Positions 22,376 to 30,622 of a stretch of DNA of 64,000 nt are shown piece by piece. Position numbers and translations under genes: made by a program. The notes under the pieces are model-generated. The model did not search any database. It was not told the origin of the DNA and was given only the letters and a program-made list of their open reading frames with translations. The DNA is from Planctomycetota bacterium (lineage in GTDB: Bacteria; Planctomycetota; UBA8742; UBA2392), in assembly GCA_027493625.1 (NCBI GenBank), contig JAOSKM010000002.1:124001-188000 (forward strand), read 5' to 3'. Each line of letters opens with the position of its first letter. Position 1 is the stretch's first letter.

Positions 22376-22800
22376 TCAAAGCCCGGCCCGCAAGGGCTGG
22401 GGTCTGCCTATAACACGTAGACGCAGTTCCGAGGAATCGTGAAGCGGTAACCGTTTGTTGTCTCAACTTCCAGCGCAGTTGCGGGGACTGACTCCTCGGA
22501 CTCAACATCGTTGACTTCGGGAGTTTGTCCTGCGGGGTCTCCGTCCACCGCCAGCACTGTGGCGACTGTGCCAACCGTGCCCGGGAACCCTTCGGCGATG
22601 CTTTTGGGTATTCGCCAAATTCTGACGTTCGACCCCCGCCGGGCTCGGCGGTAGCAAAACAGGCATACGCCCGAGCGAATCACGTTCACCGCGGAGATTT
22701 CTGCGTTCAGATGAGTGAGTTGTCCGCAATTCGGACACTTAACCCAGGGCATGAGCACTCCATCCCGCCTCGCCCCCAGCCCTTGCGGGCTGGGCTTTGA
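22376..22800. repeat. 27-nt near-perfect inverted repeats around the zinc-ribbon gene
   Basis: Positions 22376-22402 and 22774-22800 are inverted copies with one mismatch. Each arm is also a hairpin, such as CCCAGCCC TTGC GGGCTGGG. The right arm touches the lipA stop codon. They may be bidirectional terminators or the ends of a small inserted cassette. Confidence 0.75.
22408..22752 (-). CDS. Zinc-ribbon protein of unknown function
   Basis: A 114-residue protein beginning MPWVKCPNCGQLTHLNAE. CPNC (about residue 6) and CLFC (about residue 31) form a four-Cys zinc ribbon; the rest is hydrophilic and ends PRNCVYVL. The ATG at 22752 follows GGAG at five bases. The gene sits alone between ferredoxin and lipA, bracketed by inverted repeats at both ends. 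Codon use is less G+C-biased than the neighbours, which suggests it may be a recent arrival. No function can be given. Confidence 0.6.
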   Translation of the reverse strand: MPWVKCPNCGQLTHLNAEISAVNVIRSGVCLFCYRRARRGSNVRIWRIPKSIAEGFPGTVGTVATVLAVDGDPAGQTPEVNDVESEESVPATALEVETTNGYRFTIPRNCVYVL

Positions 22801-23700
22801 TTACTGCAGCGGCGAATCGTACTCCATCGCCGCTTCGGCGTGGTAGCTGCTGCGCACCAGCGGTCCTGAATCGACCTGCTTGAAACCCATGCGCAGCCCC
22901 TCGGACTTGTACATGGCGAACTCGTCCGGGTGCACGTAGCGCTGCACCTGCAGCAGCTTCGGCGTGGGCTGCAGGTACTGGCCGATGGTGATGATGTCCA
23001 CGTTCGCCGCCCGCAAATCGCGCAGCAGCTCCAGCACCTCGGCCGGCTCTTCGCCCAGCCCCACCATCAGGCCGGACTTCGTGGTCAGCCCGGCCGCCTT
23101 GGCGCGGCGCAGCAGCTCCAGCGACTGGTCGTAGCGCGCCTGCGGCCTGACCGGCACATACAGGCGGCGCACGGTTTCCATGTTGTGATTCAGCACGTCG
23201 GGGCGCGCGGCGAACACGGCGTCCTGGGCGGCGTGGTTGCCTTGGAAGTCAGGGATCAGCACCTCCAGGCCGCAGGTGGGTGCGGCGTCTCGGATGGCGC
23301 GGATGGTGGCGACCCACACGGAGGCCCCGCCGTCGGGCAGCTCGTCCCGGTCCACGCTGGTGACCACGGCGAACTTCAGGTTCATCTTGCGCACGGCGTC
23401 GGCGACGCGGCGCGGCTCATCGAGGTCAAGCTCCGTGGGTCGGCCGGTCAGCACGTTGCAGAAGCCGCATGAACGGGTGCAAATGTTGCCCAGGATCATG
23501 AAGGTGGCCGTGCCGCGCGTCCAGCATTCGCCGCGGTTGGGGCACGCGGCCGACTCGCACACCGTGTGCAGCTTCTCGTCGCGCACCAGCTGGTCGAGCT
23601 CAAGGATGCGGCCGGAAGTCGGCACACGCACCTTCAGCCACGCGGGCCGCGGGCCTAGCTGTGTCTTGCCACGCGGAAGTCTGGGGTGGGTAGCAGCCAT
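22801..23700 (-). CDS. lipA: Lipoyl synthase
   Basis: Radical SAM enzyme that inserts two sulphur atoms into protein-bound octanoyl groups to make lipoate, the cofactor of E2 subunits. The 299-residue protein has the auxiliary cluster motif CESAACPNRGEC (about residues 48-59) and the radical SAM motif CTRSCGFC (about 74-81). The C-terminal RSSYHAE supplies the Ser that ligates the auxiliary cluster. All expected ligands are present. The E2, E1, lpd and lipB genes lie within 13 kb on the same strand. Confidence 0.96.
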   Translation of the reverse strand: MAATHPRLPRGKTQLGPRPAWLKVRVPTSGRILELDQLVRDEKLHTVCESAACPNRGECWTRGTATFMILGNICTRSCGFCNVLTGRPTELDLDEPRRVADAVRKMNLKFAVVTSVDRDELPDGGASVWVATIRAIRDAAPTCGLEVLIPDFQGNHAAQDAVFAARPDVLNHNMETVRRLYVPVRPQARYDQSLELLRRAKAAGLTTKSGLMVGLGEEPAEVLELLRDLRAANVDIITIGQYLQPTPKLLQVQRYVHPDEFAMYKSEGLRMGFKQVDSGPLVRSSYHAEAAMEYDSPLQ

Positions 23701-23747
23701 GCCGGCATCATAGGAACCGGCGCCGCGCGTGTAAGCGACGGTGAGGG

Positions 23748-24218
23748 CTAGTCTTCCCCATGGCCTTCGCCCTTGGCGCCGATGGTGGCTTCCAGGCCGG
23801 CGATCAGGGCCTGCTTCTCGGCGTCGGTGAGGCGCGCTTCCGGGTGGGTGGGCAGATAGAACCAGGGCGGCATTTCGCCTTCGCGGACTTCCTTGGCGGC
23901 TTCGTCAGCTTCCTTCTGCGGCTTGTCCCACTCAGAGAAATTCAGCTTGCTGCGCCCCTCGTCCACATCGCGCTGCAGCAGCCATGAAACCGGCGCGACA
24001 TGCGAGTACCACGGCCACACGGTTTCGTTGCTGTGGCAATCAAAGCACGCGCGTTTGGCGAGGTCACGGGTGGCGGTGCTGTCCCACTGGGGCTCGGCCG
24101 TGACGGGCGGGTTGCTGTGGTCGCGCCCGTAAGGCACCAGCTGGATGGCGGCCGCCAATGCCACGGCACCCAACAGCAGCGGCTTGAGGATGCGGCGTTT
24201 CTTCTTCTGCTCGGCCAT
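23748..24218 (-). CDS. Heme-binding domain protein, membrane-anchored
   Basis: A 156-residue protein with a basic N-terminus (AEQKKKRR) and a single hydrophobic anchor (about residues 12-30), then an exported domain with [22 protein letters not shown]. The CxxCH is a c-type heme site, and the WPWYSHVAP stretch is typical of the Haem_bd family. The ATG at 24218 follows AAGGAG; longer starts lack a ribosome site. It stands 47 bp downstream of the lipA start side and may be a separate unit. Its electron partner is unknown. Confidence 0.85.
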   Translation of the reverse strand: MAEQKKKRRILKPLLLGAVALAAAIQLVPYGRDHSNPPVTAEPQWDSTATRDLAKRACFDCHSNETVWPWYSHVAPVSWLLQRDVDEGRSKLNFSEWDKPQKEADEAAKEVREGEMPPWFYLPTHPEARLTDAEKQALIAGLEATIGAKGEGHGED

Positions 24219-24415
24219 GACGGCACTCCTTCGACTGCGCGTGTACAAGGTTGTAACGCTTCAGCTGCCGGAGAATTTCAGTCGAGTACCTGGTTTGGGT
24301 TGGAAAGTGCGGACTTTGCATGAAGCTTCAAACGGGCAAGCCCGAGAGTCCAAGCCACCACATAACGTTGTGGCAAGTCCTTCCGGATTAGGCCATCGGG
24401 GCTTACACTAATTTA

Positions 24416-24643
24416 ATGACGGAAAGCATGAAGCAACTCACCCTTGAAGCCCTCAGGCTGCGCGACGACGAACGATTGGCGCTCGCGCTAGCGCTTTGGC
24501 AGTCGTTGTCAGAAGACGAGCCGGTAACAGCATCCGAACTCGAGTACGCCAGAAAGAAACTCGCCGAACATCATTCGGCACCGGGAAACACGGTACCTTG
24601 GGCGGAAGCGAAGCGCCGTCTTTCGGGCAAGACCCACTCGTGA
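24416..24643 (+). CDS. Antitoxin of a ParE-type toxin-antitoxin pair
   Basis: A 75-residue acidic protein of the putative addiction-module antitoxin family, with MKQLTLEALRLRDDERLALALALWQSL, where the helix around LALWQSL is family-typical. It would bind and neutralise the toxin encoded next, and probably autoregulate the operon. The stop overlaps the GTG start of the toxin gene (GTGA, 24640-24643), the usual arrangement for such pairs. It has lower G+C than the surrounding genes. Confidence 0.8.
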   Translation: MTESMKQLTLEALRLRDDERLALALALWQSLSEDEPVTASELEYARKKLAEHHSAPGNTVPWAEAKRRLSGKTHS

Positions 24644-24945
24644 CCTTCAGCCTTCACATACGCGATTCCGCCCTCGCCGAGGTGGCGGAAGCGATTGCGT
24701 TCTATGAATCCCGCCGAAACGGACTCGGCCAACGTTTCAAGTCCGCCTTGGAACTAACCGTCGAGGGGTTAGCGGAGTTTCCGAACCTCGGATTGGAACT
24801 CCTGCCCGGAGTCCGGCGGGTGTTGGTTCCCCGGTTCAAGTACCGTGTGTTCTATGTGGTGAATGCTGATCAAGTGGTCGTGATCGGCATCTACCATCCG
24901 TCACGTTCGTTCGAAGATCTGCCGCGACGACTATTGGACGACTGA
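24640..24945 (+). CDS. ParE/RelE-superfamily toxin
   Basis: A 101-residue toxin starting at GTG 24640 inside the antitoxin stop. It shows the family pattern: IRDSALAEVAEAIAFYESRRNGLGQRF, GVRRVLVPRFKYRVFYVVNADQVVVIGIYHPSR. The C-terminal Tyr-His-Pro-Ser-Arg and the preceding hydrophobic strand fit ParE proteins, which poison DNA gyrase; RelE-like RNase activity cannot be excluded. A longer in-frame upstream start would overlap the antitoxin and is unlikely. Confidence 0.82.
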   Translation: MTFSLHIRDSALAEVAEAIAFYESRRNGLGQRFKSALELTVEGLAEFPNLGLELLPGVRRVLVPRFKYRVFYVVNADQVVVIGIYHPSRSFEDLPRRLLDD

Positions 24946-25013
24946 CACTGCAGATAATGCGACGGGACGGGCATCGGAAGCGCCCGTCCCGTCGGCGTTC
25001 AACATGCGATGAC

Positions 25014-26418
25014 CTAACCCAGGCGGCGTTCGAGGCCGGTTGAGGCCGTGTCGAAGTTCAGCAGCTCTTCCTCTACGGCCATCATGAAGCGGCCGGCGAG
25101 GGCGCCGTCAATCAGGCGGTGGTCGAACGCCAGGCTCAGGTAGACCATGTCGCGGAAGCCCCAGGAATCTTCGGTCACCATCACCGGGCGCTTCACGATT
25201 TTTTCCGGCGCCCATGATCGCGCTTTCCGGCTGGTTGATCAGCGGCATGCCGAAGATCGGCCCGAAGCTGCCCACGTTGGTCAGCGTGAAGGTGCCGCCG
25301 CTGGTGTCGTCCGGCGTCAGCTTGCCCTGCTTGGCGCGGTTGCCGAGGTCGTCCACGGCCGTGGCGATGCCAACCAGGTTCAGGTTCTGGCAGTTCTTGA
25401 TGTTGGGCACGATCAGGTCGCCGGAATCCAGCGCGACGGCGAAGCCGTAGTTCACGAACTTCTTGATGATGATCTCGTCGCCGTTGATCACCGAGTTGAC
25501 CATCGGGTAACGCTCAAGCGCACGGCAGGCCGCCCAGATGAAGAAGCTGGTGTACGTGAGGTTGAAGCCGTACTCCTTCTTGAAGCGGTTCTTGATGCTC
25601 TCGCGGAACTTCACGATCTTGGTGATGTCCACCTCGTGCACCTGGTTCACGTGCGCCGCGGTGTCGATGGTGTTGCGCATGGCCTTCACGATGGCCTTGC
25701 GCACGGTGCTCATCTTCACCACTTCGACGTTCTTGCCGGCCAGGCCCAGCTGCTCGAGCGTCTTCTTCTCGCCCAACGCGCTGCGGGCGGGCGCAGCCGC
25801 CGTTGCCGGCGCCTCGGCGCGCGGGGCGCCGGTGCCGACTTCCATGATGCGCGCGGGCGGCGCACTGGTGCGGCCCTGCAGATAGGCCTCAAAGTCCTGC
25901 TTGGTCACGCGGCCGTCCTTGCCGCTGCCGGGCAGGTGCTCGATTTCTTCCAGGCTGACGTTGCTGTCTTTGGCCATCGCGCGCACGACCGGGCTGTAGA
26001 AGCGCTTGCCGTCATGGCGCGGCACCACCGTGTCCCCTCGGGGTCCGGCGTGGTGCGAGGCCGGCCTTTCGGCCATGGCGGTTGCCGTCGCGGTCGCGGG
26101 CTGGTGCTTGCCGTTGCCGCCTTCGGCCTTCTGTGCGGTGGCCGCGGCGGGGGCCTTTGCGGTCGCCGGGGCCGCGCCGGAGCTGCTGATGCGCGCGATC
26201 ACCTTGCCGACTTCAACGGTGTCGTCGGCGTTGAACAGGATCTCGCTCAGGACGCCGCTGGCCGGGGCGGGCACTTCGCTGTCGACCTTGTCGGTCGAAA
26301 TCTCGAGCACGGTTTCGTCTTTCTTGACCGTGTCGCCCACGTTCTTGACCCAGCGCACGATGGTGGCTTCGGCAATGGATTCGCCCATCTTGGGCATCAG
26401 CATTTCGATATCCGACAT
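25014..26418 (-). CDS. 2-oxo-acid dehydrogenase E2 (dihydrolipoyl acyltransferase), frameshifted
   Basis: Core acyltransferase of a pyruvate- or branched-chain-type complex. Domains in order: lipoyl domain with EISTDKVDSEV (Lys carries lipoate, about residue 44), an Ala/Pro linker, a peripheral subunit-binding domain (YSPVVRAMAKDSNVSLEEI) and the catalytic domain. Six A residues (plus-strand T 25199-25204) put the last 60 residues in another frame; reading five A's joins GAGK to IVKRPVMVTED and gives the catalytic FDHRLIDGA. So the active-site His lies beyond the shift. The ATG at 26418 follows AAGGAC. Substrate choice (pyruvate or branched chain) is open. Confidence 0.85.
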
Positions 26419-26488
26419 GGTGTGTCCTTTCGTCCCGGGGCCGGAGAATAGCACCGGTGACGGGCTGCGGAAGTCCTGAGCCCGCGCC

Positions 26489-26797
26489 TCACAGCGTAAC
26501 GAAAATCTCGCCGCCTTCGACCTCGACGGGACAGGTCTTCACGCTGATATGGTCGCTCATCAGGCTTGCGCCGGTCGCCAGCTCGAACTGCCAGCCGTGC
26601 CACATGCAGGTGACCACGCCGCGCGCGCAGATGGCATCGTGCAGCGGCGCGTGCATGTGGGGGCAGTTGTCTTCAATCGCGTAAAACTTCCCGTCCACAT
26701 TGAACAACGCGACCCCGGGGCCGTCGCCCACGTCGAAATGTGCACCCTTGTTGGGCTTCGGCGCTTGATCCATTGTGCAGAGCCGGATGCGGGCCAT
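26489..26797 (-). CDS. Rieske-type ferredoxin
   Basis: A 102-residue soluble Rieske protein with CPH (about residue 51) and CMWHG (about residue 71), matching the CxH-x16-CxxH ligand pattern. Such proteins supply electrons to non-heme oxygenases or act as nitrite-reductase small-subunit-like carriers. The ATG at 26797 (MARIRLCTM) is chosen; the open frame continues upstream into repeat DNA. It lies 70 bp upstream of the E2 start on the same strand; a functional link is not evident. Confidence 0.85.
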   Translation of the reverse strand: MARIRLCTMDQAPKPNKGAHFDVGDGPGVALFNVDGKFYAIEDNCPHMHAPLHDAICARGVVTCMWHGWQFELATGASLMSDHISVKTCPVEVEGGEIFVTL

Positions 26798-26827
26798 GAA
26801 CTGCCTTACTGACAACTGCAAACACAT

Positions 26828-26970
26828 GTTAACCACGAAGTGCCACGAAGGACCACGAAGTCAAGCGTGACCCGCCGTTATTCGTGGCCCTTGGTGGCTC
26901 TTCGTGGTTTACCGCAGTTGTTTTTCATCTGGAAGCGTGGCTCGACTTCATGGGTGAATGCGGAGATCAG
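26828..26970. repeat. Long imperfect hairpin repeat of CCACGAAG type (copy 2)
   Basis: Homologous to 9887-9980, with the same AACCACGAAG start, the CAAGCGTGACCCGCCG centre and the TTCGTGGTTTACCGCAG end. The whole gap 26798-27067 shows no gene. Confidence 0.8.
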
Positions 26971-27018
26971 CAGGTGAAGCCGCGAACTCGACAAATTCGG
27001 CTTCGCTGCGCTCAGCCG

Positions 27019-27043
27019 GCCCGACAGGATTGTCGGGCCCACC
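27019..27043. repeat. GCCCGACAGGATTGTCGGGC repeat (copy 1)
   Basis: A hairpin of GCCCGACA and TGTCGGGC with a following CCACC. It lies just downstream of the E1 beta stop at 27068. Other copies are at 30587-30611 and 61451-61475, each next to a dehydrogenase gene. Confidence 0.85.
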
Positions 27044-27067
27044 CGGAATCCCTGCGGCCATGAGCGG

Positions 27068-28048
27068 CTAGTAACTCACCAGCTTGCGCAGGGCGGCCTC
27101 GATCTTGGCCGCGTTGGGCAGCATGGCCTGCTCGAGCTCCGGCGCGTACGGGATCGGCGTTTCGAGCGCGCCCAGGCGCATCACCGGCGCGTCCAGGTGC
27201 TCGAAGCAGTGCTCGCTGATGAAGCTGGCGAACTCGCCCGCGACACTGCCCATCAGCGTGGCCTCGTTCACCACCAGCACGCGATTGGTTTTCTCGACCG
27301 TGGTCTTGATGGCCGCTTCGTCGTAGGGGCGCAGGCTGCGCAGGTCCAGCACCTCAATTTCGATGCCGTCCTGGGCCAGTTTCTCGGCCGCCTGCTCGGC
27401 GTAATGAACCATGATGCCGAAGGTGACCACACTGGCGTCGCGGCCCTCGCGGGCCAGGCGCGCCTTGCCGATCGGCGTGGGTTCGACCTCGCCCAGCTCC
27501 TCGCGCAGCTTGGGGTCGCGGTACAGGTGCTTGTGCTCGAAGTACAGCACGGGGTTGTCGTCGCGGATCGCGGACTTGAGCAGCCCCTTGGCGTCGCCGG
27601 TGGTGCTGGGCACCACCAGCTTCAGGCCGGGCACGTTCAGGAACCAGGCTTCCATGCAGCCGCTGTGGAACGGGCCGCCGCTGACGCCGCCGCCCCAGGG
27701 CAGCCGCACCACCATGGGCACGCGCGGGCCCCAGCGGTAGTGGATCTTGGCGGCGTTGCTGACCAGCTGGTTGAAGCCGCAGGCCACGAAGTCGGCGAAC
27801 TGCATCTCGACCACGGGGCGCAGGCCGTAGAGGGCCGCGCCGATGGCGTTGCCGATGATGGCGGATTCGGCCAGGGTGGTGTCCCAGACGCGCTCAGGGC
27901 CGAACTCTTCGAGCAGGCCCTTGGTGACGCCAAACGCCCCGCCGTAGATGCCGATGTCTTCGCCGAGGCAGAACACGTCCTCATCGCGCAGCATCTCTTC
28001 GCGCAGACCCTCGTTGATCGCCTCGACGTACGTGATGCCCTTGGCCAT
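27068..28048 (-). CDS. 2-oxo-acid dehydrogenase E1 component, beta subunit (set A)
   Basis: A 326-residue transketolase-like E1 beta subunit. It begins MAKGITYVEAINEGLREEML, and has LGEDIGIYGG, LAESAIIGNAIGAALYGLRPVVEMQFADF and GPFHSGCMEAWFLNVPGLKLVVPST, all typical of E1 beta proteins of pyruvate or branched-chain dehydrogenases. It pairs with E1 alpha to bind thiamine diphosphate and decarboxylate the 2-oxo acid. The partner at 30623-31717 is separated by three other genes, an unusual break of the normal operon. A second, diverged E1 beta is at 60462-61445. Confidence 0.92.
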   Translation of the reverse strand: MAKGITYVEAINEGLREEMLRDEDVFCLGEDIGIYGGAFGVTKGLLEEFGPERVWDTTLAESAIIGNAIGAALYGLRPVVEMQFADFVACGFNQLVSNAAKIHYRWGPRVPMVVRLPWGGGVSGGPFHSGCMEAWFLNVPGLKLVVPSTTGDAKGLLKSAIRDDNPVLYFEHKHLYRDPKLREELGEVEPTPIGKARLAREGRDASVVTFGIMVHYAEQAAEKLAQDGIEIEVLDLRSLRPYDEAAIKTTVEKTNRVLVVNEATLMGSVAGEFASFISEHCFEHLDAPVMRLGALETPIPYAPELEQAMLPNAAKIEAALRKLVSY

Positions 28049-28113
28049 GACTCTGCTTCCTCAAACGGAAACAGGAGTCTGGACTCGGTTTTTCCGGAGT
28101 CAACAGGCGGGGC

Positions 28114-28749
28114 CTACTCTTCGTAGGGGTCTTTGACCTGGGCGTTGTTCCAGAGCTCGGTGTACTTAGCCTGCACGAACGGGTGCAGCTTGCTGCCGAA
28201 ATCAGCCGGCAACTGATTGACCTTGATCAACTCCATTACATCCACAAGGTCCTTGAGCCGCGCCCGCGAAGTAATGCCGCTGGCCAGCTTCAGTTCAATG
28301 AGCTCTCGCAGCGGCAGAATCTTCACGTCCTGCCAGATCCCGCCCATCGCTTCGCCAAGATTTTCCGGATTTGGGAAGTTGAAGGGGCATGTCTTGCCGT
28401 CGCCAGGCTTCTCATCTGGCGTCAGCACGTCCACCTTCACGTTGTGTTCGGCGTCGCGCATGCCCTTGGAGCCTTTGAAACGTTCCACCCAACCAACGCC
28501 CAGCCAGCGTTCTTTGAACTTCTCCAGACCTTCACGGGTCAGCACCAGGTCAACGTCAACCGTGGCGCGCTTATAGCCGTGGGCTGCGACCGCAAGCCCT
28601 CCTGCCACGACGTAAGGAATGCCAAGTTCCTTGAGGCGATCTGCCAACTTGCGAGCGGCTTTCTGTGCCGGTGCGTCTCCGGTTTCGAACTGGTCCATGA
28701 GCCGCAGGGCCTCCTCGAAGTTTTCCTGTTTCTGCTGCCTGGTCAGCAT
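28114..28749 (-). CDS. Nucleotidyltransferase-like protein
   Basis: A 211-residue protein with VVAGGLAVAAHGYKRATVDVDLVLT, the GG...DxD signature of the nucleotidyltransferase fold (about residues 43-68), seen in AbiEii/MNT-type toxins and related enzymes. The C-terminal ILPLRELIELKLASGITSRARLKDLVDVMELI is a helical region common in those families. ATG starts at 28749 and 28779 are both possible. It lies between the E1 beta and DUF429 genes on the same strand. No antitoxin partner is next to it, so a toxin role is not established. Confidence 0.75.
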   Translation of the reverse strand: MLTRQQKQENFEEALRLMDQFETGDAPAQKAARKLADRLKELGIPYVVAGGLAVAAHGYKRATVDVDLVLTREGLEKFKERWLGVGWVERFKGSKGMRDAEHNVKVDVLTPDEKPGDGKTCPFNFPNPENLGEAMGGIWQDVKILPLRELIELKLASGITSRARLKDLVDVMELIKVNQLPADFGSKLHPFVQAKYTELWNNAQVKDPYEE

Positions 28750-28792
28750 GATTGCACCGGAGACAGTATAGCCCGTCATCGGCGGTAAGGGG

Positions 28793-29602
28793 CTATCTGG
28801 TGACCGTTACGCTTTCCCAGAACGGGCGGGCCAGCACGGCGCAGGCGGCCGGGGCCGTGAACTCGGCGGGCTGGCTGTTGGCGCGGCGGGCGATGCGCTC
28901 GCTGATTTCGCGGTCGAGCTCGGCGCCCGACAGCACGCCCTGGGCCAGGGATGCCCCCAGGGCCGTGAGTGCGCACAGGATGGCGTCCAGGTCATCCGCG
29001 TTCAGCTTGTCCGCGCCGTGGCCGGGGTTGATACCCAGCTCTTCCAGCAGCTTGACCATCAACTTGTCGGCGCGCTTGTTGCGGTCGTCGGCCTTCCAGC
29101 CCTGTGCGGTGTGGTGCGCCGCGCCGTCGCGGTACTGGCCCTTGAACTCCAGCAGTTCCACGCTGGCGCGCGGGTAGACCTCAAGCAGCTCGTTGCCCAG
29201 TTCAAAGGCGCTGGCCGCCAGCAGCGCCCGGAAGCGCACGCCGAACTCGCCCACGCGATCGGTCAGCGGCGCGTCGCCGAAGAAGGCGAAGTCGATCGGC
29301 CGGTGGGTCAGCTCCCACAGCATGCGCTGGGCCGGGGCGCGGCGCGTGCCGCCGGCGCCCAGGGCCTCGATGTCGATGGCGACGTCCACGCCGATCGGGC
29401 GCGGCAACTCCAGCAGCCCCTGGCGCCACTCGGCGAACAGGCCCTCCGACAGGTCGGAAAGCTTGTGCTTTCCGCCGAACATGGCGGCCGGCTTCAGCTC
29501 AACCCGCACTTCGCCGCGTTCGGTCAGCGCCGCCGTGGCCAGCACGGGACGACGCGCCACACCGAAAGCTGACAGGTTGATGCCGGAAGCACTGGTCGCC
29601 AT
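28793..29602 (-). CDS. DUF429-like, RNase H-fold family protein
   Basis: A 269-residue protein beginning MATSASGINLSAFGVARRPV. It has GVDVAIDIEALGAGGTRRAP, a REFGVRF-type middle section and NELLEVYPRASVELLEFKG, consistent with the DUF429 family, which has an RNase H-like fold. The open frame extends to 30610 only because it is antisense to the next gene, so the ATG at 29602 is chosen. A biochemical role has not been shown for the family. Confidence 0.75.
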   Translation of the reverse strand: MATSASGINLSAFGVARRPVLATAALTERGEVRVELKPAAMFGGKHKLSDLSEGLFAEWRQGLLELPRPIGVDVAIDIEALGAGGTRRAPAQRMLWELTHRPIDFAFFGDAPLTDRVGEFGVRFRALLAASAFELGNELLEVYPRASVELLEFKGQYRDGAAHHTAQGWKADDRNKRADKLMVKLLEELGINPGHGADKLNADDLDAILCALTALGASLAQGVLSGAELDREISERIARRANSQPAEFTAPAACAVLARPFWESVTVTR

Positions 29603-29725
29603 GGGAATCCTCGTGCGCAAGTTGTAACAACGCCGCGACTTCCGTAAACCCGCCCGGCGGCCGGAATTCTGCAATACCCGGGTGAAGTTGCGGGTTACAT
29701 GGGGACCAATCCGAGGAGGTTGCCT

Positions 29726-30430
29726 ATGAAACGAATCATCTGGCTGCTGCTGCCGCTGCTCGTGATGTGGAACAGCTTGACCGTGCTTGCTCAGGACGCT
29801 GAGAAGCCGGCCGACACCGAGAAAACCGAGAAGCCCGAAGAAAAGGGTGAAGAAAAGGGTGAAGAAAAGGCGGAGGAAAAGTCCGCTGAAGCTGAGCCCG
29901 AAAAGGCCACGCTGGAAAAGCTGGCGCCCGGCTTCACACTCAAGAACACCAGCGGCAAAGAGGTCAAGCTGTCGGACTTCAAGGGCAAGGTGGTGGTGCT
30001 GGAGTGGATCAACCTGGACTGCCCCTGGTGCAAGGCCCACTACGAGCAGGGCGATGAGCTGGTCAAGCAGCAGAAAAAGCTGCGCGAAGACGGCGGTGTG
30101 TGGCTGACCATCTGCAGCAGCGGGCAAGGCAAGCAGGGCAACTTCGACGCCGACACGCTGAAGAAACGCATGGAGAAGGTAAGCCTGTCGGCCGACGACT
30201 ACCTGCTCGATGCCGACGGCGCCGTGGGCAAAAAGTACGAGGCCAAGACCACGCCCCACTGCTACGTGATCGACAAGGAAGGCAAGCTGCGTTACCGCGG
30301 CGCCCTGGACAATGCGCCCGCGCGCCGCAAGAACAAGGACCTCGAGGCCGTGAACTACGTGCAGCAGGCCCTCGACGCGCTGAAGGCCGACAAGAAGCTC
30401 GATACCACGGAGACCAAGCCCTACGGCTGA
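29726..30430 (+). CDS. Exported thioredoxin-fold (TlpA/peroxiredoxin-like) protein
   Basis: A 234-residue secreted protein. A signal peptide (about residues 1-23, KRIIWLLLPLLVM) is followed by a charged Glu/Lys-rich linker and then a thioredoxin fold with DFKGKVVVLEWINLDCPWCKAHY, active site CPWC at about residue 100, and a cis-Pro region TTPHCYVI. It would reduce or protect extracytoplasmic proteins. ATG 29726 follows GAGGAGG. A strong terminator hairpin follows at 30471. Confidence 0.88.
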   Translation: MKRIIWLLLPLLVMWNSLTVLAQDAEKPADTEKTEKPEEKGEEKGEEKAEEKSAEAEPEKATLEKLAPGFTLKNTSGKEVKLSDFKGKVVVLEWINLDCPWCKAHYEQGDELVKQQKKLREDGGVWLTICSSGQGKQGNFDADTLKKRMEKVSLSADDYLLDADGAVGKKYEAKTTPHCYVIDKEGKLRYRGALDNAPARRKNKDLEAVNYVQQALDALKADKKLDTTETKPYG

Positions 30431-30470
30431 GCCGTCAAGTACGCCAACTAGCGTCGGTCGGCGCTGAAAC

Positions 30471-30510
30471 AGCAAGGGACAGGCACCTTCGGCGCCTGTC
30501 CCTTGCTGTT
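30471..30510 (+). terminator. Rho-independent-like terminator after the thioredoxin-fold gene
   Basis: A 14-bp perfect stem, AGCAAGGGACAGGC with GCCTGTCCCTTGCT, with an inner TTCG loop, is followed by a short GTTT tract. It is 40 bp beyond the stop and faces the convergent E1 alpha gene. Confidence 0.75.
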
Positions 30511-30586
30511 TGGCGGGTAGGTGGCGCCGACATTCCTGTCGGCGGTCGCGCCGCTTTTGGCGCGACAACTTCCAATCGAACATCCA

Positions 30587-30611
30587 GCCCGACAAGATTG
30601 TCGGGCCCACC
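30587..30611. repeat. GCCCGACA hairpin repeat (copy 2)
   Basis: Same family as 27019-27043 with one base change (GACAAGATTGTC), placed 11 bp beyond the E1 alpha stop. Confidence 0.85.
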
Positions 30612-30622
30612 CGATATCCGTA

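Noticed and set aside
24416..24945. HigBA or MazEF pair
   Set aside because: The toxin's length and YHPSR ending fit ParE/RelE, and the antitoxin lacks an HTH or SpoVT-AbrB pattern.
28793..30610. 605-residue minus-strand protein
   Set aside because: Its N-terminal half is antisense to the thioredoxin-fold gene; only the part after 29602 has protein character.
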